DNA of 64,000 nt from Pseudidiomarina tainanensis (GCF_004214835.1 NZ_PIQJ01000001.1:1116001-1180000); one strand, 5' to 3'; counted from the first letter of the stretch, positions 27,485 to 38,087 are shown. Notes: a model not told the origin generated them from the letters alone. Program-made: numbers and translations.

Positions 27485-27512
27485 AAAAACCAGCCGTAAA
27501 GGCTGGTTTTTT
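27485..27512. terminator. Bidirectional terminator between the YdjA-like gene and asnS
   Basis: AAAAACCAGCC (27485-27495) pairs with GGCTGGTTTTTT (27501-27512) around a GTAAA loop. The A-run on one side and T-run on the other fit termination of both convergent genes. Confidence 0.9.
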
Positions 27513-27539
27513 ACATAGTAGGGATTATGATCTCGTTAC

Positions 27540-28940
27540 TTAGAAGTCCGCTGTTTTTGGCGCTCGTGGGAACGGGATTACATCGCGGATGTTGCCCATA
27601 CCGGTTACATAGGTGACCAAGCGCTCAAAACCTAACCCGAAACCTGCGTGTGGCACGGTACCGTAACGACGTAAATCGCGGTACCAACCGTAATCTTCGA
27701 TTGGCAAGCCAAGCTCGAGCATACGTGCATCTAAGCGCTCTAAACGTTCTTCACGCGCACTACCACCGATGATTTCACCAATGCCTGGTGCCAACACGTC
27801 CATTGCTGCGACCGTTTTACCGTCGTCGTTTTGACGCATGTAGAAGGCTTTGATGTCTTTCGGATAGTTTTTCAGCACAACCGGCGCACCAACATGTTCT
27901 TCAGCCAAGTAGCGCTCGTGTTCAGACTGCAAATCCATACCCCATTCAACCGGGTATTCGAATTTCTTGCCGCAGTTTTGCAAGATTTCTACCGCATCTG
28001 TGTAATCCATGTGCACAAACTTGTTGCTGACCACGTGATTGAGGCGATCTAAGACGCCTTTATCCACACGCTGTTGGAAAAATGCCATATCGTCGGCGCG
28101 TTCTTCGAGAACGGCATTGATACAGTATTTCAACATGTCTTCGGCTAAGTAGGCGATATCATTTAAGTCAGCAAATGCGACTTCAGGTTCCACCATCCAA
28201 AACTCAGCCAAGTGGCGACTTGTATTGGAATTCTCTGCACGGAAGGTCGGACCAAAGGTGTAAATTTTGGAGAGTGCACAGGCGTAAGTTTCACCATTTA
28301 GCTGGCCTGAAACCGTTAAAAAGGCTTCTTTACCAAAAAAGTCTTTGCTGAAATCGATACCGCCATTATCTGTGTGCGGCAGGTTCATTAAATCCAGCGT
28401 GGATACGCGGAACATTTCACCTGCGCCCTCAGCGTCTGATGCTGTAATAATTGGGGTTGCGACCCACAAATACCCACGCTCATGGAAGAAGCGATGCAGA
28501 GCTTGCGATAAACAGTTACGCACTCGCATAACGGCACCAGTAATATTGGTACGCGGGCGCAAATGCGCGAATTCACGCAGATATTCCATTGAATGTGGTT
28601 TCGGCGACATCGGATAGGTGTCAGGATCCTCAACAAAGCCAAACACATGAACTGCTGTCGCTTGGATCTCGAAGTTTTGACCTTTGCCAGCGTTTTCAGC
28701 AACCACGCCGGTGACAGCAACACTGCAACCTGTGGTTAGTTTGAGAACCTCATTGTCATAATTATCGAGATTATTCGGTACGACCGCCTGAATAGCGTCA
28801 AAACACGAACCATCATGCACGTTGATAAATGAAATGCCTGCTTTTGAATCGCGACGGGTACGAACCCAACCGCGTACAGTTACTTCATCACCAACGGCAA
28901 CTTTTCCCGATAAAACATCGACAATTGTAGCGAAGGACAT
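27540..28940 (-). CDS. asnS: Asparaginyl-tRNA synthetase
   Basis: Charges tRNA-Asn. 466 residues with an N-terminal OB anticodon-binding fold ([14 protein letters not shown]) and class IIb motifs: motif 2 [21 protein letters not shown]-like region and motif 3 [12 protein letters not shown]. The length equals the E. coli enzyme. It is monocistronic with a terminator downstream. Confidence 0.97.
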   Translation of the reverse strand: MSFATIVDVLSGKVAVGDEVTVRGWVRTRRDSKAGISFINVHDGSCFDAIQAVVPNNLDNYDNEVLKLTTGCSVAVTGVVAENAGKGQNFEIQATAVHVFGFVEDPDTYPMSPKPHSMEYLREFAHLRPRTNITGAVMRVRNCLSQALHRFFHERGYLWVATPIITASDAEGAGEMFRVSTLDLMNLPHTDNGGIDFSKDFFGKEAFLTVSGQLNGETYACALSKIYTFGPTFRAENSNTSRHLAEFWMVEPEVAFADLNDIAYLAEDMLKYCINAVLEERADDMAFFQQRVDKGVLDRLNHVVSNKFVHMDYTDAVEILQNCGKKFEYPVEWGMDLQSEHERYLAEEHVGAPVVLKNYPKDIKAFYMRQNDDGKTVAAMDVLAPGIGEIIGGSAREERLERLDARMLELGLPIEDYGWYRDLRRYGTVPHAGFGLGFERLVTYVTGMGNIRDVIPFPRAPKTADF

Positions 28941-29023
28941 GGGCCTACAAACTCCGTTAGTTAAGGTATAAGAATAAAATAGGCTGATATGTTACCTTGC
29001 TTTGCGCCAGACTCAAGAGAAAA

Positions 29024-30307
29024 TCACACTGAAGCCGCCAGTAAACACATGGTTTGGGTTATTTTACTGAGTTGATCGGGACGAATGACAAATGGTGGCA
29101 TGACATAAATTAATTTCCCAAACGGCCGTATCCACACGCCGTGTTGCACACATAGGCGCTGCGCGGTGGCAACATCAATAGCATGCTTCATCTTGATGAC
29201 GCCAATGGCACCAAAGCATCGCACACCAGCTACGTTCGGTAGTTGTCGCGCTGGTTCAAGTTCAGCGATTAGCTGCGCGTTAATAGTGTTGATTCGTTGT
29301 TGCCATGGGCTATCAAGCAAAACATCAATGCTGGCACAGGCAATAGCACAGGCGAGGGGATTGCCCATAAAGGTTGGTCCATGCATAAACGCACCGCCGG
29401 CAGGGCCCTGGCTGATGGTGTCGGCAACTTCATCACGACACAGTACAGCTGCTTGGGTCAGATAACCGCCAGTTAATGCTTTGCCCAAACACATAATATC
29501 TGGTGTGATGTTGGCGTGATTGCAGGCAAATAATTCGCCGGTGCGACCAAATCCTGTAGCAATTTCATCGGCGATTAATAACACGTTATGTTGATCGCAA
29601 AGTTGGCGTGCTCCACGCAGGTATTCAGGGTGATAAAAACGCATCCCCCCAGCACCTTGCACGATGGGCTCAAGAATTAATGCGGCGAGTTCATGTTGAT
29701 GCTGCTCTAAAAGCTGTGCTAGTGACGCTAAGTGCTTGGCATGCCATGATTGTGTTGGCGTGATGTCAGGGACAGGGGCGAACAATTGCTCACGTAAACT
29801 TCCTTTAAATAGACTATGCATGCCGTTAACCGGATCGCAGACCGACATAGCGGCGAAGGTATCGCCGTGATAACCACCGCGGATGGTCGCCATTTTATTC
29901 TTGTTCGGTCGATCGCGACTAAACCAATATTGCACGGCCATTTTAATGGCGACTTCAATGGAAACAGAGCCTGAATCGGCGAGAAATACACGATTTAATC
30001 CCGCAGGCGTTAGCTCTACCAGCTTCTGTGATAACCGAATTGCTGGTTCATGCGTAATACCGCCAAACATGACATGACTCATTTTTGCCAGTTGCTCAGT
30101 TGCCGCTTGGTTGAGTTGTGGGTGGTTATAGCCATGAATGGCGGCCCACCAAGACGACATACCGTCAATCAATCGCGTACCATCATTAAGGATTAATTCA
30201 CAGCCTTCAGCGGCAACAACCGGATACACCGGCAGCGGTTCATTAAAGGAAGTGTAGGGGTGCCAGATGTGTTGGCGATCAAACTGCAAGTCGCTATTTG
30301 TAATCAT
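29024..30307 (-). CDS. bioA: Adenosylmethionine-8-amino-7-oxononanoate aminotransferase
   Basis: PLP aminotransferase making 7,8-diaminopelargonate for biotin, with S-adenosylmethionine as amino donor. 427 residues with the BioA motif [14 protein letters not shown], the [11 protein letters not shown] loop and the PLP lysine in [11 protein letters not shown]. It is divergent from bioBFCD across a 120-base regulatory gap, as in E. coli. Confidence 0.96.
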   Translation of the reverse strand: MITNSDLQFDRQHIWHPYTSFNEPLPVYPVVAAEGCELILNDGTRLIDGMSSWWAAIHGYNHPQLNQAATEQLAKMSHVMFGGITHEPAIRLSQKLVELTPAGLNRVFLADSGSVSIEVAIKMAVQYWFSRDRPNKNKMATIRGGYHGDTFAAMSVCDPVNGMHSLFKGSLREQLFAPVPDITPTQSWHAKHLASLAQLLEQHQHELAALILEPIVQGAGGMRFYHPEYLRGARQLCDQHNVLLIADEIATGFGRTGELFACNHANITPDIMCLGKALTGGYLTQAAVLCRDEVADTISQGPAGGAFMHGPTFMGNPLACAIACASIDVLLDSPWQQRINTINAQLIAELEPARQLPNVAGVRCFGAIGVIKMKHAIDVATAQRLCVQHGVWIRPFGKLIYVMPPFVIRPDQLSKITQTMCLLAASV

Positions 30308-30325
30308 TGATTAAATAATAACCGA

Positions 30326-30358
30326 TTGTAATTATATCAAGCCGAATAAAGTTGACAG
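30326..30358. promoter_or_regulatory. Candidate BirA operator between bioA and bioB
   Basis: TTGTAATTA (30326-30334) and AGTTGACAG (30350-30358) form an imperfect dyad with 15 bases between the 9-mers. It resembles the BirA consensus TTGTAAACC-N(14-16)-GGTTTACAA at most of the outer positions. It covers the bioA -10 and the bioB -35, so one bound repressor could block both directions. Position and spacing are stronger evidence than the half-site match. Confidence 0.55.
30331..30358 (-). promoter_or_regulatory. Candidate bioA promoter
   Basis: On the minus strand CTGTCA (30353-30358) and a perfect TATAAT (30331-30336) are 16 bases apart, inside the putative BirA operator. The predicted start lies shortly before the bioA ATG at 30307, so the leader would be very short. 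Confidence 0.5.
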
Positions 30359-30379
30359 TCTAGGTAAACTCCGTACCCT
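30352..30379 (+). promoter_or_regulatory. Candidate bioB promoter
   Basis: TTGACA (30352-30357), a perfect -35, is followed after 16 bases by TACCCT (30374-30379), which keeps the first two and last -10 bases. The -35 lies in the right half of the putative BirA operator. The predicted leader is about 40 bases before ATG 30428. Confidence 0.5.
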
Positions 30380-30427
30380 GTGCAATATCAAATTACTCTC
30401 ATTAAACGATATACCAAGGATCAACTT

Positions 30428-31468
30428 ATGTCGGCTGTCATCCGCCATGACTGGCAACTCAATGAAATCGAGGCACTTTTCGCACTTCCGTTTAACGATT
30501 TGCTGTTTCAAGCGCAACAAGTTCATCGTGCTAACTTCGATGCCAACGCTGTGCAAGTAAGTACCTTGCTATCGATTAAAACTGGCGCTTGCCCAGAAGA
30601 CTGCAAATATTGCCCACAGAGTGCGCATTATCGAACTGACGTTGATAAAGAGCGCTTAATGGCGGTCGAAAAAGTTCTCGAAGAAGCGCGTGCAGCGAAA
30701 GCGCAGGGGGCTAGTCGCTTCTGCATGGGGGCCGCCTGGCGTAATCCAAAAGATCGCGATATGCCGTATGTGATTGAAATGGTTAAAGGCGTGAAAGAGC
30801 TTGGTTTAGAAACTTGTATGACATTAGGTATGTTGAGTCCGCAACAGGCTCAAGCTCTAAAACAAGCTGGTCTCGATTATTACAACCACAACCTCGATAC
30901 ATCACCTGAATTTTATGGCGAAATTATCTCCACGCGTACCTACGCGGATAGGCTTTCGACACTACAAAATGTACGCGATGCGGGCATGAAGGTATGTGCT
31001 GGCGGTATTGTTGGTATGGGCGAAAGCCGTCGCGATCGCGCGAGTTTGTTGGCACAACTAGCCAATTTACCGCAACACCCAGAGAGTGTTCCAGTGAATA
31101 TGTTGGTGAAAGTGCAGGGCACACCATTCGCTGAACTTGATGATCTTGATCCGTTTGAGTTTGTACGAACAATCGCCGTTGCGAGAATCTTAATGCCGCA
31201 AAGCTTCGTGCGCTTGTCAGCTGGCCGAGAATCTATGAATGACCAGTTACAAGCGTTATGTTTTATGGCAGGTGCCAACTCTATATTCTACGGCGAACGT
31301 TTGCTGACCACTGCCAACCCAGAAACCAATCGTGACCTCGCTTTGTTTGAGCGTTTAGGCTTAAATCCGCTTGCACATGAAGATTATAGTGATGATGTAC
31401 ATGAAGCGGTGATTTCTGATGCGGTAGCCGAACAACAGCAACCGGTACGCTACTACGAAGTGAGTTGA
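30428..31468 (+). CDS. bioB: Biotin synthase
   Basis: Radical SAM enzyme inserting sulfur into dethiobiotin. ATG 30428 (AAGGA at 30416-30420) gives 346 residues. The radical-SAM cluster C55, C59 and C62 lies in [13 protein letters not shown], and [13 protein letters not shown] and the Arg/Cys residues of the [2Fe-2S] site regions are present. An upstream in-frame GTG (30380) was rejected: it lies at or before the probable transcription start. Confidence 0.97.
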   Translation: MSAVIRHDWQLNEIEALFALPFNDLLFQAQQVHRANFDANAVQVSTLLSIKTGACPEDCKYCPQSAHYRTDVDKERLMAVEKVLEEARAAKAQGASRFCMGAAWRNPKDRDMPYVIEMVKGVKELGLETCMTLGMLSPQQAQALKQAGLDYYNHNLDTSPEFYGEIISTRTYADRLSTLQNVRDAGMKVCAGGIVGMGESRRDRASLLAQLANLPQHPESVPVNMLVKVQGTPFAELDDLDPFEFVRTIAVARILMPQSFVRLSAGRESMNDQLQALCFMAGANSIFYGERLLTTANPETNRDLALFERLGLNPLAHEDYSDDVHEAVISDAVAEQQQPVRYYEVS

Positions 31469-31485
31469 TTCGAAACGCTTTTATT

Positions 31486-32619
31486 ATGCAAATAACCCAT
31501 GAATTGTCAGCCCAATTAGAACAATTGCGTCAGCAACATCGCTATCGCACGCTGGTGCAACGTCAAGCACAACACCTGCAGTTTGACAGTAATGACTATT
31601 TAGGGCTGTCGATGCATCCGCGCGTAAAGGCTGCATACGCTGAAGGTGTTCAACAATATGGTGCAAGTAGCGGTGCATCGCCATTGGTGAGCGGCTATCA
31701 GGCCCCTCATGCTTATTTGCGCCAGCAACTCGCGCAATGGTTAGAACGTGAAGACGCATTATTGTTTAGTAGTGGGTTTGCGGCGAATCAAAGTACGTTA
31801 CAAACGCTTGGTAGTCAGTATCAGCGCATTGTCTTGGACAAGTTAAGTCATGCGTCGTTAATCGATGGCGTCCGGCACTTTAAGCACTGGAAACGGTTTC
31901 GCCATAACGATGTTGCGCATGCTCAAGAGCTCTTGTTGCCAAACGTGGCGAATCTATTAGTGACCGAGAGTGTGTTTAGTATGGATGGTGACCATGCGCC
32001 CCTTAACCAGCTCGCTGAGTTGCCGGCCGATGTCTGGATAGATGATGCGCATAGTATCGGTATAAGCGGTGAAAGTGGGCGTGGCGCTGGCGCCACGTTG
32101 TCAGCGGCACAAGCACCGTTATTAACGATAACCTTCGGCAAGGGCTTGGGTGTTATGGGCGCTGCAATTGTCGGTTCATCGGTGATGACGGATTACCTCA
32201 TGAATCAGGCGCGTGATTTTATCTATTCGACTGCTATGCCTGCGGCTCAAGCGCAGGCAGTCAGTGCTTCGATTAATGTGGTGCAGAGCGCTGAAGGTGA
32301 GTCTTTAAGACAGCGTTTACGTGACAATATTCAGTATTTTCGTGAGCAATGCGTTGCGCAAGGTTTACCCATTGGTGCGAATCAACATGCTATCCAAACG
32401 CTCATTCTCGGCTCGGAGGAGCGGGTAATTGCCTGGGGGCAATCACTCAGAGCACTCAACATTTACTGCGGGATTATTCGTCCACCAACCGTACCACAAG
32501 GCAGTTCAAGGCTGCGCATAACGGTTACCGCTGCCCACAGTACCGCCGACATTGATGCATTAGTGACAGCGTTAATAATCACGCGAGATTTGGTTGAAAA
32601 GGCTAACGTTACCGCATGA
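31486..32619 (+). CDS. bioF: 8-amino-7-oxononanoate synthase
   Basis: PLP enzyme condensing pimeloyl thioester with alanine. ATG 31486 gives 377 residues, close to E. coli BioF (384). Motifs: FDSNDYLGLS, DDAHSIG and the PLP lysine in TFGKGLGVMG. No clear Shine-Dalgarno precedes this ATG; an alternative TTG at 31465 would overlap the bioB stop (TTGA) and add 7 residues, so the exact start is open. The stop overlaps bioC by 4 bases. Confidence 0.94.
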   Translation: MQITHELSAQLEQLRQQHRYRTLVQRQAQHLQFDSNDYLGLSMHPRVKAAYAEGVQQYGASSGASPLVSGYQAPHAYLRQQLAQWLEREDALLFSSGFAANQSTLQTLGSQYQRIVLDKLSHASLIDGVRHFKHWKRFRHNDVAHAQELLLPNVANLLVTESVFSMDGDHAPLNQLAELPADVWIDDAHSIGISGESGRGAGATLSAAQAPLLTITFGKGLGVMGAAIVGSSVMTDYLMNQARDFIYSTAMPAAQAQAVSASINVVQSAEGESLRQRLRDNIQYFREQCVAQGLPIGANQHAIQTLILGSEERVIAWGQSLRALNIYCGIIRPPTVPQGSSRLRITVTAAHSTADIDALVTALIITRDLVEKANVTA

Positions 32620-33401
32620 GAGCGATACAAGAGGTGTTGAAGCAACAACATAAAGTAGCAATCGCGTCGCATTTTAGCCGTGCGGCGCAGAGTTATGAAC
32701 ATCACAACTTATTGCAACGCTGGTGTGCGGCACGATTAATCGAATGGTTACCGGCGGCTACTGGACTGACTGCAGATATTGGCTGCGGACCAGCGGTAAA
32801 TACTGAGGCATTGCTGGCGCGAACGAAACATTACATTGGTATCGACATTGCTAGCGGCATGTTAGCTAAAGCGCAACGTAACTATCCGAATCAAAGTTGG
32901 TTGCGTGCTGATCTCGAAGCACTACCATTTGCAGCGGCTAGTATTAATACGCTGTATGCGAACTTAGCGGTGCAATGGGCCGATGATTTAACAGCGACTT
33001 TGAACCACTGGCTGAGTGTGTTGCGTCCGTCGGGAACAGTTGTGATAAGCACAATTCTTGCTGGTTCACTGACACCATTAGCGGATTGTTTTCAGCAATA
33101 TACCGGTGCACCGCGGCATAATCACTTTTATTCGGCCAGTACTCTGCAGCAGATTTTAAGCAACGTGAGTGGGGCAACGGTACAATTTGAGGTTGAACAG
33201 ATCACCATTCCTTATCTAACCGTGCGAGCCATGCTCTACGACCTCAAAGGAATCGGGGCGAACTATCAACAACAGCGCCAACAACCACTAACGCGAAGCC
33301 AGTTAGCTTGCGTCGAAGCTGCGATGGAATCGCATCGGGATAGAACGGGAAATCTACCGTTGCACTGGGTGGTGGGTTTTATTAAGTTAACAAAAGATTA
33401 A
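32616..33401 (+). CDS. bioC: Malonyl-ACP O-methyltransferase BioC
   Basis: SAM-dependent methyltransferase that disguises malonyl-ACP so fatty acid enzymes can build the pimelate chain. 261 residues with the SAM motif TADIGCGPAVNTEALL, an IGIDIASGMLAKA strand and the post-motif NLAVQWADDL typical of BioC. It overlaps bioF by ATGA. The partner esterase BioH is not in the window. Confidence 0.93.
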   Translation: MRAIQEVLKQQHKVAIASHFSRAAQSYEHHNLLQRWCAARLIEWLPAATGLTADIGCGPAVNTEALLARTKHYIGIDIASGMLAKAQRNYPNQSWLRADLEALPFAAASINTLYANLAVQWADDLTATLNHWLSVLRPSGTVVISTILAGSLTPLADCFQQYTGAPRHNHFYSASTLQQILSNVSGATVQFEVEQITIPYLTVRAMLYDLKGIGANYQQQRQQPLTRSQLACVEAAMESHRDRTGNLPLHWVVGFIKLTKD

Positions 33402-33415
33402 GTATGGTTGCATAA

Positions 33416-34123
33416 ATGGAAACTCAAATCCAGCCGCCGCTGTTTATAACGGGTACTGACACCGATGCCGGGAAAACTACATGTGCTGTGGCCTTGATAC
33501 ATGCTTTACGTGGCTCTGGCTGGCGTGTCCGACCCTATAAACCGGTGGCGGCTGGCGCTGAATTGGTTGATGGACAGCTACGCAATAGCGATGCCTTAAA
33601 ATTGATGCGGGCATGCGCTATTGATGTAACCCATGACAGCTATCTGCAGGTAAATCCTTATTGCTTCGCTCCACCAATTGCACCGCACATTGCCGCTGCA
33701 CAAGTGGGGGGAGAACCGAGTGTTGCTGGTATTGTCGAAAAGATAACCATGACACCCCTCGAAGCCAATGAATTGGTTGTTATCGAAGGGGCTGGCGGTT
33801 GGTTGGTTCCACTTAATAGTAACGAATCGTTAGCCGATGTCGCCGAACAACTGCAAACTCAAGTTATTTTGGTGATTGGCATGAAATTAGGTTGTTTAAG
33901 CCATGCGCTGTTAACCGCGGAGGCGATTACCCGACGCGGATTGAATATAGTTGGCTGGATTGCAAATCAACCGCAGCCAACAACAATGGCGTGTTACGAA
34001 GAAAACTTAGCGACCTTGCAACGCTTGCTGAAAGCACCATGTTTAGGTGTCGTGCCATTTCTTCCGCATGCAGATGAGACGGCATTAGCACAATATCTTG
34101 ATGTACAAAGTTTACCGTTGTAA
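33416..34123 (+). CDS. bioD: Dethiobiotin synthetase
   Basis: ATP-dependent carboxylation and ring closure of diaminopelargonate. 235 residues with the P-loop GTDTDAGKTT (about 13-22), the substrate lysine in YKPVAAG and VIEGAGGWLVPL. It is the last gene of bioBFCD. Its final 12 bases overlap the 3' end of the convergent pepE gene, so no terminator fits between them. Confidence 0.95.
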   Translation: METQIQPPLFITGTDTDAGKTTCAVALIHALRGSGWRVRPYKPVAAGAELVDGQLRNSDALKLMRACAIDVTHDSYLQVNPYCFAPPIAPHIAAAQVGGEPSVAGIVEKITMTPLEANELVVIEGAGGWLVPLNSNESLADVAEQLQTQVILVIGMKLGCLSHALLTAEAITRRGLNIVGWIANQPQPTTMACYEENLATLQRLLKAPCLGVVPFLPHADETALAQYLDVQSLPL

Positions 34124-34822
34124 CCAACGAGAACAGTCTTGTGCAGGCGCAAGTGAGTGTTTTTCGCCGGCTAGAAAGACATAACCATTCGCGTTGCCAT
34201 GGTACTGCATATTGGTCCCAATAATACGCAGATAGCTACCTTCTGGAATCGCAATAATCGGCGTTTCAGGTGCCAACGCCATGAACTCAGCAAGGCGCTG
34301 GTCTCGCGTTTCACCATGAAAACCAGGCGGTTGATAATCGGTGTAATGCGGGTTTAACTGCACGGGTATCAGTTGTAGCGCGTTGAAAGAAGGTGGCTCA
34401 ACAATGGGCATGTCATTCGTGGTGCGAATACTTAAGCCTGCAATGTTAGAGCCAGCACTCCAACCCACGTAAGGCACGCCTGACTGCACCGCGACTTGAA
34501 TGGGGGCAATTAGCTGGTTTTGGTAGAGCTTAGAAAGAAGCTGAAAGGTATTTCCGCCCCCCACCATGATCGCTTCTGCGTTGTTGATAGCGGCAACCGG
34601 ATCCGATTCCGATTCAATGCCGTATACCTCAATACCAGCCGGAGACAAAGCGATGCGTACCTTTTCGGTGTAGTCGGCGTTTGAAAAACCTACGCCGGCG
34701 TACGGAATAAATAAAATACGGCGCTTGCCGCAATGTTCAGCGATTGGCGTGATACAAGGCGCGAGATAATCGCTATCGCCAGCTCGTGAACTGCTGAGTA
34801 ACAAAATTTGAGCATCGGCCAT
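34112..34822 (-). CDS. pepE: Dipeptidase E (alpha-aspartyl dipeptidase), peptidase S51
   Basis: Cytoplasmic serine peptidase cleaving Asp-X dipeptides. 236 residues from ATG 34822, which has a good GAGGAG site; the longer reading frame upstream is untranslated. The nucleophile S122 lies in VGWSAGSNIAG, equivalent to E. coli S120, and IMVGGGNTFQLL is conserved. It is convergent with bioD with a 12-base overlap. Confidence 0.93.
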   Translation of the reverse strand: MADAQILLLSSSRAGDSDYLAPCITPIAEHCGKRRILFIPYAGVGFSNADYTEKVRIALSPAGIEVYGIESESDPVAAINNAEAIMVGGGNTFQLLSKLYQNQLIAPIQVAVQSGVPYVGWSAGSNIAGLSIRTTNDMPIVEPPSFNALQLIPVQLNPHYTDYQPPGFHGETRDQRLAEFMALAPETPIIAIPEGSYLRIIGTNMQYHGNANGYVFLAGEKHSLAPAQDCSRWLQR

Positions 34823-34904
34823 TGATTTTTCTCCTCGTGTAGGCGGGCAATGGATGCAAAGGCAGTAGGGTACCAAAATAGTTCTTAAAAAACATTCCAA
34901 AAGC

Positions 34905-34931
34905 CTTGTATTTAAAGGCTAACGCCCTTAT
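34905..34931 (+). promoter_or_regulatory. Candidate heat-shock (sigma-32-like) promoter of htpX
   Basis: CTTGTAT (34905-34911) and CCCTTAT (34925-34931) are 13 bases apart, similar to the sigma-32 pattern CTTGAAA-N(11-16)-CCCATNT. The downstream gene htpX is heat-induced in E. coli. The match is partial, and a normal sigma-70 reading around TTATAA is possible. Confidence 0.35.
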
Positions 34932-34971
34932 AAATCGGGTATCCGTTGAAGTCATTGTGAGGTTACAGAAA

Positions 34972-35844
34972 ATGTTGCGGATCGTTTTGTTTTTAGCAAC
35001 GAACTTAGCAATTTTATTGGTATTAGGCGTGGTGATGAATCTCGTGCTTCCAGCATTGGGTGTCGAACCGACGCAATACCAAGGGTTATTTATTTTCGCA
35101 GCGCTATTTGGGTTTGGTGGTGCGTTTATCTCTCTGGCTATGTCGAAATGGCTGGCGAAGCGGTCTGTTGGCGCACAGGTCATTAATCAACCGCGCAATA
35201 GCACCGAACAATGGCTAGTGAATACCATTGCTGCGCAAGCGCGAAAAGCGGGTATTCCAATGCCTGAAGTGGCGATTTATGACTCGCCGGAGCCGAATGC
35301 CTTTGCTACTGGTGCAAGTAAAAAGAGCTCGCTTGTAGCTGTGAGTACTGGTCTATTACGTTCGATGACGAAAGACGAAGTAGAGGCGGTATTGGCGCAT
35401 GAGGTGAGCCATATTGCTAATGGTGATATGGTCACCTTGACTCTTATCCAGGGCGTGGTGAACACCTTTGTTATCTTTTTTGCGCGAGTGATTGCCGGAG
35501 TTATTGATAACGCGACGCGTAGCAATTCGCAAAATGGTCAAGGCCTTGGTGGTCTTGCCTATTTTGGCATCGTGATGGTGCTCGAATTGGTATTCGGTAT
35601 TCTCGCAAGCATCATTGTGATGTGGTTTTCACGTCAACGAGAGTTCCGCGCTGATGCCGGTTCAGCGGGTATCGTCGGTAAGCAGAAAATGATTGCCGCA
35701 TTGCGCCGTTTACAAGGTGCGCAGGAATCAACGCTTGATGGCTCCATGATGGCCTTTGGTATTCAAAGTAAACGCAGCTTTAGTGAGTTGTTTATGAGTC
35801 ACCCGCCGTTAGCGAAACGGATTCGAGCGCTGGAAAATTTATAA
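34972..35844 (+). CDS. htpX: Membrane zinc protease HtpX
   Basis: Inner-membrane metalloprotease for quality control of membrane proteins. ATG 34972 (GAGG upstream) gives 290 residues: two N-terminal membrane helices, the zinc motif H143-E144-V-S-H147 in [12 protein letters not shown], two further hydrophobic segments, and [12 protein letters not shown] with the third zinc ligand. The start at 34906 was rejected because it lies inside the promoter. Confidence 0.95.
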   Translation: MLRIVLFLATNLAILLVLGVVMNLVLPALGVEPTQYQGLFIFAALFGFGGAFISLAMSKWLAKRSVGAQVINQPRNSTEQWLVNTIAAQARKAGIPMPEVAIYDSPEPNAFATGASKKSSLVAVSTGLLRSMTKDEVEAVLAHEVSHIANGDMVTLTLIQGVVNTFVIFFARVIAGVIDNATRSNSQNGQGLGGLAYFGIVMVLELVFGILASIIVMWFSRQREFRADAGSAGIVGKQKMIAALRRLQGAQESTLDGSMMAFGIQSKRSFSELFMSHPPLAKRIRALENL

Positions 35845-35860
35845 TAATTTAAGGAAAGAC

Positions 35861-37219
35861 ATGACTAATTGGAGTGCCCGTAGCTGGCGGGATAAAGCCA
35901 TTCAGCAACAACCTAACTATGCTTCAAAGCCGGCATTGCAGCAGGTTGAGCAACAATTGAAAACCTTCCCACCGTTGGTATTTGCGGAAGAAATTCGTGC
36001 GTTGCGGAGTCAATTGGGACGCGTTAGTCAAGGTCATGGCTTTTTGTTGCAAGGTGGCGATTGTGCTGAAACCTTCAGTGATTTTACCGCACCTAAAATT
36101 CGTGACACCTTTAAGGTTATTCTACAAATGGCGGTGGTGCTAACCTTTGCTGGATCTTGTCCGGTGACTAAGGTCGCTCGAATGGCTGGTCAGTACGCTA
36201 AACCACGTTCGAGCGATTTTGAAACGGTGGATGGCATCGCTCTGCCTAGTTATCGTGGTGACATTATCAATGGTGCGGATTTCACGGTTGAAGCCCGTGA
36301 ACCGGATCCGCAACGTATGATTAATGCCTACCATCACTCAGCTGCGACGTTGAATTTACTGCGCGCGTTCGCTCAAGGTGGTTTGGCTGACCTCCATAAA
36401 GTGCATAAGTGGAACATGAGCTTTGTTGAAGCGAATCCGCTGAAAGAGCAATACTTGCGTGTTGCGGAACAAATTCAATCGGCATTGAAGTTTATGGAAG
36501 TGCTTGGTATCAACGCGGAAAGCAATGCAACAATCCATGAAACCCAACTTTTCACCTCGCACGAGGCGCTGTTACTTCCCTACGAAGAGGCACTGACCCG
36601 CACCGATACATTAACGGGCTTACCTTACGACTGCTCGGCGCATATGGTTTGGATCGGCGAACGTACGCGTCAAATTGACCATGCACACGTGGAGTTTATG
36701 CGCGGTATTCATAACCCTCTTGGTGTGAAAATTGGGCCAACAACGCATCCTGATGATGTGATTCGGCTATTGGATGTGTTGAACCCAAGCAATGAAGCAG
36801 GGCGCATGACGTTGATTACGCGAATGGGCGCAAATACCTTGGCTGATGCGCTGCCGGCAATTGTGCGACGCGTTAAAGCTGAAGGACGTCATGTGGTTTG
36901 GTCAAGCGATCCGATGCATGGTAATACCGTAAAAGCAGAAAACGGATTGAAAACACGTAACTTTGATGCGATTCATCAAGAGTTACGCCAGTTCTTTGCC
37001 GTACACCAAGCCGAAGGCACGTACCCTGGTGGTGTTCATTTGGAAATGACCGGCGAAGATGTCACTGAATGTATCGGTGGTGCTTACCAGATCAGCGAAC
37101 ATGATCTAACCCAACGCTATCGTACACAATGTGATCCTCGCTTGAACGCCGATCAAGTGTTAGAATTAGCGTTTCTTGTTGCTGAGTCGTTGAAAGAAGC
37201 ACGACAAGGTCGCGGTTAA
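35861..37219 (+). CDS. Class II 3-deoxy-D-arabino-heptulosonate 7-phosphate synthase
   Basis: First enzyme of the shikimate pathway, joining PEP and erythrose 4-phosphate. The 452 residues belong to the plant-like class II family: [39 protein letters not shown] and [15 protein letters not shown]. This class is unrelated in sequence to the AroF/G/H enzymes of E. coli. It lies 16 bases after htpX on the same strand. Whether the cell also has class I enzymes cannot be seen here. Confidence 0.95.
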   Translation: MTNWSARSWRDKAIQQQPNYASKPALQQVEQQLKTFPPLVFAEEIRALRSQLGRVSQGHGFLLQGGDCAETFSDFTAPKIRDTFKVILQMAVVLTFAGSCPVTKVARMAGQYAKPRSSDFETVDGIALPSYRGDIINGADFTVEAREPDPQRMINAYHHSAATLNLLRAFAQGGLADLHKVHKWNMSFVEANPLKEQYLRVAEQIQSALKFMEVLGINAESNATIHETQLFTSHEALLLPYEEALTRTDTLTGLPYDCSAHMVWIGERTRQIDHAHVEFMRGIHNPLGVKIGPTTHPDDVIRLLDVLNPSNEAGRMTLITRMGANTLADALPAIVRRVKAEGRHVVWSSDPMHGNTVKAENGLKTRNFDAIHQELRQFFAVHQAEGTYPGGVHLEMTGEDVTECIGGAYQISEHDLTQRYRTQCDPRLNADQVLELAFLVAESLKEARQGRG

Positions 37220-37247
37220 CTCTGACATTTTCGAGGTTTAGTGGTAT

Positions 37248-38087
37248 ATGTCACACTCTGTTGAGCAGTTTTTTGACAATTTATGGAATGATTACATCAA
37301 GTTAACGCCTTCGGCTGCAAAAGTACATCAAGTACTCGGTCAAGGTCGTTCGATCATTAACGATCACGTTGCATTTCGTACCTTCAATATAGCGCCAGTA
37401 CGCTTGGAAACGCTTGCAAAGCATTTTGAAGCAATGGGCTATAAAGCGTGTGGCGATTATGCTTTTGAAGCGAAGAAGCTGGTTGCGAAGCACTTTGAGC
37501 ACGCTGACCCGCAATTACCAAAAATCTTTATCTCTGAATTATTGGTTGAAGAGTTTTCGCCGGAATTACAGCGAATTGTAAAGTCATTGGTTGCACAGAT
37601 TGATGCCGCAGAAGTCGCCAAACCAGAGTTTTTGTACTCAGGCGCACATTGGCAAATTAGCAGCACCGATTATGAGCAGTTACTTGAAGAAAGTGAGTAT
37701 GCAGCCTGGATGGCAGCGTTTGGTTTCCGTGCCAATCACTTTACCGTCAACGTCAATGAATTGCCGGATTATGAATCGTTGGAGCAGGTGAACGAGACTT
37801 TGAAACAAGCAGGTTTTCGCTTGAACACCTCAGGTGGTGAAATCAAAGGTTCACGCGATGTTTTCTTAGAACAGTCGTCAACCATGGCTGATCACACACC
37901 AGTGCGTTTCAGTGATATGGAAAAAGTTGTTCCAAGCTGTTTCTATGAGTTTGCGAAACGTTATGAAGTTGCACCGAATCAGCTATACACTGGCTTTGTG
38001 GCGGCTTCAGCGGATAAAATCTTCGAAAGCACCAACGCACGCAGTGATGCGCGCACTGATGCTCAAGAGCAAGACGGCAACGTTTAG
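37248..38087 (+). CDS. DUF1338 family protein (2-oxoadipate dioxygenase/decarboxylase-like)
   Basis: A 279-residue protein of the DUF1338 family, whose characterised member HglS converts 2-oxoadipate to 2-hydroxyglutarate in lysine breakdown. The fold is related to vicinal-oxygen-chelate enzymes. Candidate metal ligands are H40 ([10 protein letters not shown]), H164 ([10 protein letters not shown]) and E208 (DVFLEQS). The protein is much shorter than HglS, so the reaction may differ. It lies 28 bases after the DAHP synthase gene, and its stop overlaps the ppsR stop (TTAG). Confidence 0.8.
   Translation: MSHSVEQFFDNLWNDYIKLTPSAAKVHQVLGQGRSIINDHVAFRTFNIAPVRLETLAKHFEAMGYKACGDYAFEAKKLVAKHFEHADPQLPKIFISELLVEEFSPELQRIVKSLVAQIDAAEVAKPEFLYSGAHWQISSTDYEQLLEESEYAAWMAAFGFRANHFTVNVNELPDYESLEQVNETLKQAGFRLNTSGGEIKGSRDVFLEQSSTMADHTPVRFSDMEKVVPSCFYEFAKRYEVAPNQLYTGFVAASADKIFESTNARSDARTDAQEQDGNV

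Noticed and set aside
34823-34900. N-terminal extension of pepE
   Set aside because: The extra Cys-rich 26 residues are unlike the family, and ATG 34822 has a strong ribosome site.
34906-34971. N-terminal extension of htpX
   Set aside because: It would start inside the candidate promoter; ATG 34972 has GAGG and gives the normal HtpX N-terminus.
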